Shown: positions 28,215 to 36,857 of the stretch, in pieces
Layout of the letters: each line of letters starts with the position of its first letter
Position numbering within the stretch: position 1 is the first letter of the stretch
Origin: Anderseniella sp963759095
GTDB taxonomy: Bacteria; Pseudomonadota; Alphaproteobacteria; Rhizobiales; Aestuariivirgaceae
DNA: 64,000 bases
NCBI GenBank assembly: GCA_963759095.1
Contig: CAVWYF010000010.1
Coordinates: 1 to 64,000, forward strand
Reading direction: 5' to 3'
The notes under the pieces: generated by a model
The model's database searches: none
What the model was told of the DNA's origin: nothing
The model's input: the letters and a program-made list of their open reading frames with translations, nothing else
Position numbers and translations under genes: made by a program

Positions 28215-29282
28215 CTACTTGATCTCGTAGCGGTAGGGCCACTTGTGCCCGTGCTTCTCCGCCGCCTCCAGCGTGAGCTTCAGGATCTGCGACGCCGGCA
28301 GGCCCTTGCCGTCGAGCTCGCGCGCCATGGAAGGCGGCCAGTCCTTGAGCGCCTTGGCCCACTCGGCGCGCACCGCGTCGTCGATCTTGTTGACCGCGAT
28401 CACGCCGCGCAGGGTGCCGATGTCGCGCTCGTAGCGCGCGCGGTTCACCTTGCCCACCTGCTCCTCGAAGTCCTTTGCCGTCTCGAGCAGGATGTCCTGC
28501 ACGTCCTTGGGCAGGCGCTTCCAGGTGTTCGCGTTGATGGTGAGGCCGTGCCAGGTGATGGTGCCGAAGCCGATCAGCGTGTAGAACGGCCCGACTTCGT
28601 GCAGTTTCAGATTGACCCACGCGCTCGGGAACATGATCCAGCCGTCGTAGACGCGGGTCTGCATGCTGGTGTAGGCCTCGGGCAGCGAGCTCTGCACCGG
28701 CGTGACGCCGGCGTACTTCAGCCAGTTGAGGTTGAGTCCGGCGCCGGCGATCCTGCGCCCGGTGAGCTCCTTCAGCGACTTCCACTCGAAGTTGGTGCCG
28801 AGGTTGTAGCTCGCGTCCGTGATGCGCGCGAGCAGCTTCTGGTTGAACTTCTCCTCGAACACGCTGGTCAGGTACGGCACCTTGGCGTAGACGTCCTGCG
28901 CCACGCGCAGGCTGTCGATGGAATCGACCGGACCGAAGGGCAGCATGACCTGGAACGCGTGCATCGGCAGGTTGGCCGGCTCGAAGCAGAAGCAGAAGCC
29001 GCCGATGTCGACGATGCCGTCGCGCACGCCGCCGAGCGTCTCGTAGACCTTGACGATGGAGCCGCCGTAGCCCTCGACCCACTGGATCTTGTGCGGGGTC
29101 TTCGCCTCGACGCGCTTTTGCAGCTCAGTCTGGAAGTAATCCTTCATCAGGCCCGCGTACACCACTGCCGGCGGGTGGCCGGTGGCGATGCGCAGCCGGA
29201 AGGTGTCCGCCTGACCTGGCGCCGACCACGCCAGCGCCGTACCTGCCGCAACGCATGCGGCAACCAGTTTCACCGGTTTCAT
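28215..29282 (-). CDS. dctP: TRAP transporter solute-binding protein DctP
   Basis: A 355-residue periplasmic binding protein with signal peptide (cleavage after GQA, residue 25). The mature start FRLRIATGHPPAVVYAGLM, and later YEKF-region equivalents such as TPVQSSLPEAYTSMQTRVYDGWIMFP, fit the DctP family, whose members bind organic acids by a conserved Arg. The ligand cannot be told. It leads the dctP-dctQ-dctM operon. Confidence 0.9.
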   Translation of the reverse strand: MKPVKLVAACVAAGTALAWSAPGQADTFRLRIATGHPPAVVYAGLMKDYFQTELQKRVEAKTPHKIQWVEGYGGSIVKVYETLGGVRDGIVDIGGFCFCFEPANLPMHAFQVMLPFGPVDSIDSLRVAQDVYAKVPYLTSVFEEKFNQKLLARITDASYNLGTNFEWKSLKELTGRRIAGAGLNLNWLKYAGVTPVQSSLPEAYTSMQTRVYDGWIMFPSAWVNLKLHEVGPFYTLIGFGTITWHGLTINANTWKRLPKDVQDILLETAKDFEEQVGKVNRARYERDIGTLRGVIAVNKIDDAVRAEWAKALKDWPPSMARELDGKGLPASQILKLTLEAAEKHGHKWPYRYEIK

Positions 29283-29434
29283 GTCGTCCTCCTCCGTGTT
29301 GATTTCGGAACGTGTTCTTGTTTCGGCTATTGCAGTCCCTTGGCGCTGGCATGTCAATGCGCGGATGCGAAAAGGGCGCCGCATCGGCCTGGCGTAGCTG
29401 CCCGGCCGACCGGCGCCCCGAGGGCGAGCGCCGC

Positions 29435-30265
29435 CTACTTCTTCATCGGCTCCTTCACGACCACCTTGATGCCCGCGATCGTGCCGGTCACCGCGTTGCG
29501 CACCTGCGTGCCCGCGGCACCGCCGATTTCGCCCGCCGCGTTCACTGCCGCGGTCGCCGCCGCCGAAGCAGCCGTGGTGGCATCCACGCCGATGTCCTTG
29601 GCGCCCGCGATCACGCCCTCCACGGCGCCTTTTGCGGCCGCACCGAGATCGCCCCCGACGGCCGCCGTGCCCTTGATGAGCGAGCTGGTCGTCGCAGCCA
29701 CGGCTTCGAGCGCGCCGCCGCCGACCTCTTTCGTGCCCTGCAGCGTGCCGACCAGGGTCGACTTGGCGACCCCGCCGATTTTCGCGCCGATGTTGCCGGC
29801 ACCCTGGACGATCGCGCCGGCCGCGGCGGACGCCGCCTCGGTCACGCCCACACCCAGCTCTTTCGCGGCCACGATCGCGCCCGCGGCGGCGCCCTGCGCC
29901 GTCGCACCGAGATCGCCGCCAATCGATACCGCATTCCTGATCAGCGTGCTCGCGCTGGTGGCGATCGTGTCGAGCGCATTGGCGCCCACTTCCTTGGTAC
30001 CGCGCAGCACGCCGATCAGCGTGGCCTTGGCGGCCTCGCCGACGCCGGCGCCGACCTTGGTGGCGCCTTGCACGGCACCGAGCACGGTGTCGGTGATGGC
30101 CGACGTCAGCTCGACCCCTACCGCGGCGGTGCCGCGCAGCGTCTTGATGAGCGTTCCGCTGACCACGTCGACCATGGCGCCCGCCACATTGCCGACGCCC
30201 TTGACGCCGTCGACGACACCGTCCGACGCGGATTTCACGATTCCCTTCCTGTCTTCGTTCGTCAT
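29435..30265 (-). CDS. Ala/Gly-rich protein with an 88-residue tandem duplication
   Basis: 276 residues, almost all Ala, Gly, Val, Thr and Ile, with an acidic/basic N-terminus and a Lys-rich end. Residues 82-169 and 170-257 are two copies of one 88-residue unit: TLIGVLRGTKEVG aligns with TLVGTLQGTKEVG, and GGDLGA, AASAAA and AGxIG recur 88 residues later. A partial 44-residue copy begins at residue 38. Heptad-like small-residue spacing suggests amphipathic helices that coat a lipid or granule surface, as in phasins, but this is inference. The ATG at 30,263-30,265 follows GGAGGGG. I do not recognise a named family. Confidence 0.75.
   Translation of the reverse strand: MTNEDRKGIVKSASDGVVDGVKGVGNVAGAMVDVVSGTLIKTLRGTAAVGVELTSAITDTVLGAVQGATKVGAGVGEAAKATLIGVLRGTKEVGANALDTIATSASTLIRNAVSIGGDLGATAQGAAAGAIVAAKELGVGVTEAASAAAGAIVQGAGNIGAKIGGVAKSTLVGTLQGTKEVGGGALEAVAATTSSLIKGTAAVGGDLGAAAKGAVEGVIAGAKDIGVDATTAASAAATAAVNAAGEIGGAAGTQVRNAVTGTIAGIKVVVKEPMKK
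29495..30022 (-). repeat. Two tandem 264-bp coding repeats (88 codons each)
   Basis: 29,759-30,022 and 29,495-29,758 encode the two aligned 88-residue units of the Ala/Gly-rich protein. The copies have diverged at DNA level but keep exact register, so the duplication is old and under length constraint. Confidence 0.75.
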
Positions 30266-30404
30266 TGCCCCTCCTACCCGGTTGCACGCCCGACATTGGG
30301 CGTGATTCCGCAAAGAAAATTGCAATTATACCCCATACGCAAAATTATTTGCGGATGCTCTCTCAATCCGGTACCCTTCCCGGCTGTCATTCTGAGGGGG
30401 ATGG

Positions 30405-31316
30405 ATGCAATCTTCGACGCAGCCGATGCCGCCCGAGTCCCTGGAGCAGTTGCGCAGCCTCGTCGCCGACATCCAGTCGCGCAAGGTCCAGCTCAAGCTC
30501 GGCGCACGCGCCGCCAAGGCGCTGGACGGCATCGTCGAGTCGCCCGGCCAGACGGCGATCTGCTCGATCTCGGAAGTGGCCGCGTCGGTCGGCGTCAATG
30601 CCTCGACGCTCACGCGCCTGTCGAAGAGGCTCGGCTACAGCGGCTTCAACGAGTTCCAGGATGTGTTTCGCCGCCACGTGGCCGGCAAACAGCACTTTTA
30701 CAGCGAGCAGGCGCGGCGCATGCTGCGCGGCGCCGGCCGCGACGCCGCGTCGCGCTCGATCGCGGAGCGCATCGCGCAGGACGAGACGGCGAACATCGCC
30801 CGCACACTGCAGGACCTGGACGACGACACGCTGCAGGCCGCGGCGCAGCAGCTGATCGACGCGCGGCGCGTGCGCGCGTACGGCGCGCGCCAGATGCATG
30901 CAGTCGCCTACTTCCTGTCGTATGGCCTGGGCATGCTGCGCAGCGACGTCGGCCTGCTGGGCAGCGCCGAGCAGGGCATGGCGCACGGTCTGGCGCAGCT
31001 CGAGCAGGGCGACGCGGTGATCGTCGTCGGCTGCTCGCCGAACACGCGCGGCACGGTGGAAACGGCGCGCACCGCCGCCGCCGAGGGCATGGAAGTGATC
31101 GCGCTCACGGATGCGCGCGTCGCGCCGCTCGCCGCCGTCGCCCGGCATACGTTCGTCTGCGACACCGGCGGCAGCTATTTCGGCAACAGCACCGCGGCGC
31201 TGTTCGTGGTCGCGGAGATCCTGCTCAGCACCGTTGCCGAGCGCCTCGGCGCGCGCACGGTGCAGCAGTTGCGGCGCCGCGAGGCGCTGATCAGTGAATT
31301 GGGCGTCGAATTCTAG
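30405..31316 (+). CDS. MurR/RpiR family transcriptional regulator with SIS domain
   Basis: 303 residues. An N-terminal RpiR-type helix-turn-helix (ISEVAASVGVNASTLTRLSKRLGYSGFNEFQ) is followed by a C-terminal sugar-isomerase (SIS) domain (VRAYGARQMHAVAYFL, then VGCSPNTRGTVETARTAAAEG and VIALTDARVAPLA). The family senses phosphosugars or related metabolites. It ends 37 bases before the TAXI binding-protein gene, on the same strand, and probably controls it. Confidence 0.9.
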   Translation: MQSSTQPMPPESLEQLRSLVADIQSRKVQLKLGARAAKALDGIVESPGQTAICSISEVAASVGVNASTLTRLSKRLGYSGFNEFQDVFRRHVAGKQHFYSEQARRMLRGAGRDAASRSIAERIAQDETANIARTLQDLDDDTLQAAAQQLIDARRVRAYGARQMHAVAYFLSYGLGMLRSDVGLLGSAEQGMAHGLAQLEQGDAVIVVGCSPNTRGTVETARTAAAEGMEVIALTDARVAPLAAVARHTFVCDTGGSYFGNSTAALFVVAEILLSTVAERLGARTVQQLRRREALISELGVEF

Positions 31317-31353
31317 TGCAGTGTTCAACCACGAAGAGAGAGGAGTAAGGCCA

Positions 31354-32183
31354 ATGCGTAATCTGACCAAGTTGTGGGGCGCCGCCGGCGCCGTAGCGAT
31401 CGCGAGCGCGCTCGCCGCGCCCGGCGCGGCCCTGGCGCAGCAGAAGTTCATCACCATCGGCACCGGCGGCGTCACCGGCGTGTACTACGCCGCGGGCGGC
31501 GCGATCTGCCGCCTGATGAACAAGGACCGCGCCAAGCACGGCATCCGCTGCTCGGTCGAGATCGACCGGCGGCTCGGTGTTCAACATCAACACCATCCGC
31601 GCCGGCGAGCTCGACTTCGGCGTCGCCCAGTCCGACTGGCAGTACCACGCCGTCAACGGCACCAAGGCGTTCGAGAAGGACGGCGCGTTCAACGAGCTGC
31701 GCGCGGTGTTCTCGGTCCACCCCGAGCCGTTCACGGTGCTGGCGCGCAAGGAAGCCAACGTCACGAAGTTCGAGGACTTCAAGGGCAAGCGCTTCAACGT
31801 CGGCAACCCCGGCTCCGGCACGCGCGCCTCGATGGAGGAACTGCTCGGCGCGATGGGCTGGAAAATCGACCGACTTCGCGCTCGCTTCGGAGCTCAAGGC
31901 CGACGAGCACGGCGCCGCGCTGTGCGACAACAAGATCGACGGCTTCTTCTACGGCGTCGGCCACCCGTCGGCCAACATCCAGGATCCGATCACCACCTGC
32001 GGCGCCAAGCTGGTGTCGCTGACCGGGCCGGCGGTCGACAAGCTCGTCAAGCGGCAGCCCGTACTACGCCAAGGTCGACATCCCGGGCGGCCTGTATGCG
32101 GGCAACGCCGAACCCGACGCCGACCTACGGCGTGCTGGCGACCTTCGTGTCCTCGACCAAGGTGCCGGCGGAAAGCGTGTACC
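31354..32183 (+). CDS. TAXI-family TRAP transporter solute-binding protein (3' truncated, frameshifts)
   Basis: A signal peptide (cleavage after ALAQ, residue 28) is followed by KFITIGTGGVTGVYYAAGGAICRLMNK, the TAXI hallmark start. Reading across frames gives STGGSVFNINTIRAGELDFGVAQSD, FNVGNPGSGTRASMEELL and TYGVLATFVSSTKVPAESVY. The last 40 or so residues are missing because the sequence switches near 32,183 to a reversed RND gene. Frame changes near 31,565, 31,872, 32,057 and 32,107 each fit one extra base. AGAGAGGAG precedes the ATG. TAXI proteins feed fused DctQM permeases; none is visible here. Confidence 0.88.
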
Positions 32184-32190
32184 CCATAAC
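32178..32190. other. Chimeric join between betaproteobacterial and alphaproteobacterial DNA
   Basis: Left of here the TAXI gene stops mid-protein. Right of here an RND pump gene on the other strand also stops mid-protein (after LPMLLW). GC content falls sharply and all frameshifts cease. Both genes cut at the same base is the mark of an artificial join. Confidence 0.85.
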
Positions 32191-33530
32191 AACATTGGCA
32201 GGAACGCAGCCAGTGTTGTTGCCGTGGACGACACAATTGGCCAGAACATGCGCTGGGCGGCGGCTATGTAGGCTTCTTGTTTGGGCAAGCCTTCCGCCAT
32301 CTTCCGGTCAGCATACTCGATCATCACAATCGCGCCGTCCACCAGCATGCCGACAGTCAGGACAAGTCCGAACATCAGCATGATATTGACCGTATATCCG
32401 AGGAAGCCAAAGAACAGAAAGCCGATCATGAATGAGGTTGGAATGGCAAGACCGACCATAAGGCCGGAGCGCAGTCCAAGCGCCGCCACAACCAGCGTCA
32501 TCACCAGCAGGATGGCCAGAAAAATTGACGAGGACAGGGATCCCAGTATGTCGGCAATGAGACGGGATTGATCCAGTGTGGTCTCGACCTTGATCGCGTC
32601 GGGCCATTTTGAAGTCACCTCGGCGATAACGCGTTTGACTTCATCATTGTTGACCAGAATGTTTGAACCGAGCCGCTTGACGACTTCAATGGCAATGGTT
32701 GGTTTGCCGTTAAATTCAGCAAAGCGATCGCGATCCTTGAAAGTGCGCTTGATCTCCGCCACCTCGCCCAGAGTGACCGTGGTGCCGTTGGACGACTTCA
32801 CAACCAGGTTGAAAATATCGGACGCGTTCTCAAACAGGCCCGGTATCTTCACATTGAATTTTCCGGCCCTGGAGTTGACGGCGCCGGCGGCGACCAACCG
32901 GTTGTTCAGGCTGGCCGAGTTGAGCAATTCCTGTTGTGTTACGCCATAGGCCTCCAGCTTCACCGGATCTACGACAATTTCGAGAAGCTCTTCACGCTGG
33001 CCGGACAGCTTGGCCTCCAGCACCGTACTGATACCTTCAATGGCGTCCTGCAGCTCGCGTGCATGTTTGAACAGCGTGCGCTCTGGAACTGTGCCGGACA
33101 GTGCGACTATGATGGTCGGCTGCAGCGAGAAGTTGATTTCGTTGATGGTGGGTTCTTCTGCATCGGTCGGAAGTTCCGACTTCGCAAGATCGACCTTCTC
33201 ACGCACGTCGAGAATGGCTTGGTCAATGTCGACCTCGGTTTCAAACTGCACCAGGATGCCGCCGTGGCTTTCCGACGCAATGCCGGTCATTTCCTTGACA
33301 CCGTCCAGGCCGCGCAGTTTCTCCTCCACCGGTTTGACAAGCAGACGTTCGGAGTCTTCCGGGCTGATGCCTGGCAGCGGTACCGAAATGTAGACGACCG
33401 GAATCTGAATGTCCGGATCGGCCTCTTTTGGAATTTCCGCGAAACTCCAGACGCCGGCCAGAAGCATGACGACCATCATGGAAAGGACAGCGCGCGGACG
33501 CGACAGTATGGCGGCAAGTGCGGCGTTCAT
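32184..33530 (-). CDS. Efflux RND transporter permease, N-terminal part only
   Basis: The first 449 of about 1,030 residues of an AcrB/MexB-type pump. TM1 (PRAVLSMMVVMLLAGVW) is followed by EADPDIQIPVVYI, PGISPEDSERLLVKPVEE and the porter-domain blocks. Then come TM segments with SLSSSIFLAILLVMTLVV and TVNIMLMFGLVLTVGMLVDGAIVMIE, which contains the proton-relay Asp region. The last real residues are AAFLPMLLW; the remainder of the frame is foreign. Start ATG 33,528-33,530 overlaps the adaptor's stop. It is part of a padR-adaptor-pump operon. Confidence 0.92.
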
Positions 33531-34630
33531 CAGCTGGCCTCCTCCGATGACACAGCGACTTCAACGGTCTGACCGTCGACGACAAAGTCTTGTCCGTCAA
33601 CAATCAGCATTGCGGTTTCAGGAAGGCCGGTCGCCCAAACCCCGTCTGCTTCCTGAGATACGATCTTGATGGGAGCGAACTTCACCTTGTTTCCGTCCAC
33701 CACGATGCGCACGCCAAGTTTGCCATCGTCTGATAGTGTCAGTGCCGAAGCAGTAAGCTTGTGTGCCACAACCTTGGGCAGATTGATGTAAAGCTCGCTG
33801 GTGATGCCCTCGCGCAGTTTTTCACCGGCATTGGCAACTTCCAACTCAACCCTGAAAGTCCGGGTCTCACGATCTGATGCCATCGCAATGGATGTGATCT
33901 TGCCTTCGACGGTCTCACCGGTCACCAGTTTGGCAGCCGCCTGCATGCCTTCGGTAACATTCGGCAACAGCCGTTCCGGCACCTGGGCGGCAACGATCAG
34001 GGGGTCCATGATGTGCACGGTGGCGCACATCGATCCTGATTGCAGATAATTGCCGGACTGGGCAGGCTTGCCCCGCAAGACACCCTCGATGGGAGACCGT
34101 ATCTGGGTCCACTTCATATCAAGCTCGATCTGGGCAAGCTCCGCCTGTGCCAGTTCCATAGCAGCCTTGTCCGACGCCACCTTGGCTTTGGCGGCGAAGT
34201 TGCTGCTGGCCAGTTTGGTCGTCGCGTCAAGATCACGATTAGCGCTGGCCAGAGCCGCCTTGGCACGCGCCATCTGGGCTTTGCGGGCGCCGGTATCCAG
34301 TTGGCAAAGCAGGTCGCCGGCCTGAACCCTGTCACCATCGTCAAATGATTGTTTCTCGACAATGCCGTTGGTGCGTGCGCGGACTTCCACAATCCGTGAT
34401 GCTTCCGTGGTGCCTCTCACCGGAAACAGGTTGACACGTTCTACAGCTTTGCTTTCCCTGACACCGACCAGGAAAAGCTTTGCCAGTTCGTCCGCTTTTG
34501 CCTGCGATTTTTGCTTCTGCTTGATCGCGGCCTTGTCGCTATCACCATTGGCAGGCAGGACATAACCCGACCCAAACCATCCAATGATCGCTAAGGCGAA
34601 AATCGCCGACCATAAATAGGATTTTGACAT
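33530..34630 (-). CDS. RND efflux periplasmic adaptor (membrane fusion protein)
   Basis: 366 residues with one N-terminal membrane anchor (residues 5-27). A lipoyl-like domain (VRARTNGIVEKQSFDDGDRVQAGDLLCQLD) leads to a short alpha-hairpin (ARKAQMARAKAALASANRDLDA) and beta-barrel blocks such as IRSPIEGVLRGKPAQSGNYL. It bridges the RND pump to an outer-membrane channel. It is translationally coupled to the pump gene. No TolC-type gene is seen. Confidence 0.9.
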   Translation of the reverse strand: MSKSYLWSAIFALAIIGWFGSGYVLPANGDSDKAAIKQKQKSQAKADELAKLFLVGVRESKAVERVNLFPVRGTTEASRIVEVRARTNGIVEKQSFDDGDRVQAGDLLCQLDTGARKAQMARAKAALASANRDLDATTKLASSNFAAKAKVASDKAAMELAQAELAQIELDMKWTQIRSPIEGVLRGKPAQSGNYLQSGSMCATVHIMDPLIVAAQVPERLLPNVTEGMQAAAKLVTGETVEGKITSIAMASDRETRTFRVELEVANAGEKLREGITSELYINLPKVVAHKLTASALTLSDDGKLGVRIVVDGNKVKFAPIKIVSQEADGVWATGLPETAMLIVDGQDFVVDGQTVEVAVSSEEAS

Positions 34631-34662
34631 TGTTACCTGAACCGTTTCTCAAAAATTGACTT

Positions 34663-35208
34663 TTACTCGGCAGCGTCACTCGATATTGGCTTTTGCGGCA
34701 GGCCAAGTGAGTCGCGTGATTCTTCCATATACTGAATGGCGGCTGATACCACTGCGCGTCCGTATCCGTTTACAAAGGCGTGGCCGGAGCCGGGTTCTGC
34801 TGACTGGCGGCACTCTTCAATTGTGGCAAGTTCGCCATACAGGAATTCCATTTGTTCGTTGAACACAGCTTCCAGATGCTTCGGATCAACCTGATCACGA
34901 AACAGGGCCTGAAACAGAAATTCCGATTTGAACTTGTCTTGTTGCGGCAATTCATGCAGCGAATTCTTAAGGGCTTTTCGACCGGCTTCGGTAATCGAAT
35001 AGGCCTTTTTGAGTGGCTTGCCTTCCTGCACCTGCTCGCGCACGGTGACCAGGCCATCCGCCAGCATCTGGGTCAGGGCAGGGTATATCGAGCCATAACT
35101 CGCCTCGATGAAATGCGAGAACATTCCATCTTCAACGGCCTTTTTGATTTCATAGCCGGAGGCTTCGTCAAACGCGAGGATGCCCAGACACAATGTGCGC
35201 ACATTCAT
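34663..35208 (-). CDS. PadR family transcriptional regulator
   Basis: 181 residues: an N-terminal winged helix (LCLGILAFDEASGYEIKKAV, SYGSIYPALTQMLADGLV, KAYSITEAGRKALK) and a C-terminal helical dimerisation domain typical of PadR subfamily 2. The ATG at 35,206-35,208 is preferred over one five codons upstream. It lies 32 bases before the efflux adaptor gene and probably represses that operon. An inverted repeat 52 bases upstream is a good candidate operator. Confidence 0.87.
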   Translation of the reverse strand: MNVRTLCLGILAFDEASGYEIKKAVEDGMFSHFIEASYGSIYPALTQMLADGLVTVREQVQEGKPLKKAYSITEAGRKALKNSLHELPQQDKFKSEFLFQALFRDQVDPKHLEAVFNEQMEFLYGELATIEECRQSAEPGSGHAFVNGYGRAVVSAAIQYMEESRDSLGLPQKPISSDAAE

Positions 35209-35259
35209 ATGACGATATCCCATTTCGTTAACGTGGCGGCGCGAAGCAGTGTATCGAAC

Positions 35260-35286
35260 TGATATATAGCAATTATGAATATATCA
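35260..35286. promoter_or_regulatory. Candidate PadR operator (8-bp inverted repeat)
   Basis: TGATATAT (35,260-35,267) and ATATATCA (35,279-35,286) form a perfect inverted repeat with an 11-base spacer, in an AT-rich region upstream of padR and divergent from hpnO. The size and AT content fit PadR-type dimer sites. Confidence 0.55.
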
Positions 35287-35450
35287 AGACGATAGTGCTG
35301 CCTATATGGTTACGCCTTTCAACTGAAACCGGATTGCACTTTTTACGACTTTAACCAGGGTGTTGGACCCTAGGTCGCATGGGGTTAAGCAGCGACTGTG
35401 TGTAAAAGACGTGCTGAATTCACAGATTCCGGCGTGGAGATGCGGCAACA

Positions 35451-36857
35451 ATGCCTCTCGATATCAAGAAAATTGTTGAAGACAACACGGGTAGAAATAA
35501 TGCACTGTATGCGGATCATGTCAATCCGCGTTTTGCCAAAGTGTTGAAAATTATCGGCTTTGACAGAAATTATGTCAGGGCATCCGGTGCCTATATATGG
35601 GACAGCAAGGACCGCAAATACTTGGACATGCTGGCGGGATACGGCGCCTTCAATATGGGCCGGAATCATCCCGACATTCGCCAGGTGCTGAAGGATTTCA
35701 TGGATGCGGACTTCTGTTCGCTCGTCCAGATGGAAACACCGATCCTGTGCGGGCTTGTGGCGCGCGAACTCAAACAACGCTGCGGCTATGGGCTGGACAA
35801 GGTTTACTTCTGTTCGACCGGTGCTGAAGGCAATGAGACAGCCATCAAGTTCGTGCGCCGGGCAACCGGCCGTGACAAGCTGGTGTTTGCAAGTTCCGCC
35901 TTTCATGGCCTTACGTCAGGTGCACTCGCCTTGAACGGAGGTGAAGTGTTCCGGGAAAAATTCGGCGAACTGCTGGGTACCGACAAGGTACCGTTTGGAG
36001 ACCTGGACGCTTTGGAGGCAGTGCTTGCAAAGGGTGACGTTGCCGCGTTTTTTGTCGAACCCATTCAGGGCAAGGGTGTTAACATTCCGCCTGCCGGCTA
36101 TCTGGCCTGTGCAGGCAGGTTGTGCAGGAAATACGGCACGCTTTTTGTTGTCGACGAAGTTCAGACCGGCATAGGCCGCACCGGAAAATTCCTGGCAATC
36201 CAGCACGAGGATGGCATTGAGCCTGACCTGATTATCCTGTCCAAGTCCTTGTCGGGCGGTTACGTACCTGTGTGTGCCGTGCTGATGAAGGACGGCGTTT
36301 ACAACAAGGTTTTTTCATCGCTAGATCGTGCGGTTGTTCATTCTTCAACATTTGGAAAATCCAACTTTGCCATGGCTGCGGCTCTTGCTGCCATGAATGT
36401 CCTTGATGAGGAGGACCTGTGTGCCAATGCTACTGCCATGGGAAATCTGCTCGGTGAACGGTTGTCTGCACTGGTGCCGAAATACGAGTTCATGAAAGAG
36501 GTACGCTGGCGCGGATTGATGCTGGCGGTTGAATTCGGCAAACCGAAGTCCCTCAAGCTGCGCACCGCATGGGCGACCGTCAATGGTCTGAACGAGGATC
36601 TGTTTTGTCAGGCAGTCACCATTCCTCTGCTGGAGGACCACGCTATCCTTACCCAGGTTGCCGGAAACCGCATGACCACAATCAAGCTTATTCCCCCATT
36701 GACCATCAATGAGGCCGATGTGGACTGGTTTGTCTCCGGTTTCGACAAGGTCATGGCGGATCTTCACAAATTCCCGGGGCCCGCGTGGGAGAGCCTGACC
36801 CGCATCGCCAAGAATGCACTGGCGCGCCCGGATGAAAAGGCCAGGGCTAACGCATGA
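35451..36857 (+). CDS. hpnO: Hopanoid aminotransferase HpnO
   Basis: A class III PLP-dependent aminotransferase of 468 residues. Motifs are YFCSTGAEGNETAIKFVRRATG, VVDEVQTGIGRTGKF and the PLP lysine in LIILSKSLSGGYVPV. Its overlap by four bases with hpnN and place in the hopanoid block identify it as HpnO, which converts a ribosylhopane-derived aldehyde into aminobacteriohopanetriol. The class alone would also allow an ornithine-type transaminase, so the specific call rests on context and length. Confidence 0.87.
   Translation: MPLDIKKIVEDNTGRNNALYADHVNPRFAKVLKIIGFDRNYVRASGAYIWDSKDRKYLDMLAGYGAFNMGRNHPDIRQVLKDFMDADFCSLVQMETPILCGLVARELKQRCGYGLDKVYFCSTGAEGNETAIKFVRRATGRDKLVFASSAFHGLTSGALALNGGEVFREKFGELLGTDKVPFGDLDALEAVLAKGDVAAFFVEPIQGKGVNIPPAGYLACAGRLCRKYGTLFVVDEVQTGIGRTGKFLAIQHEDGIEPDLIILSKSLSGGYVPVCAVLMKDGVYNKVFSSLDRAVVHSSTFGKSNFAMAAALAAMNVLDEEDLCANATAMGNLLGERLSALVPKYEFMKEVRWRGLMLAVEFGKPKSLKLRTAWATVNGLNEDLFCQAVTIPLLEDHAILTQVAGNRMTTIKLIPPLTINEADVDWFVSGFDKVMADLHKFPGPAWESLTRIAKNALARPDEKARANA

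Noticed and set aside
29495..30022. Regular repeats considered as a CRISPR array
   Set aside because: The repeats are coding, in frame and 264 bp long, with no spacers.
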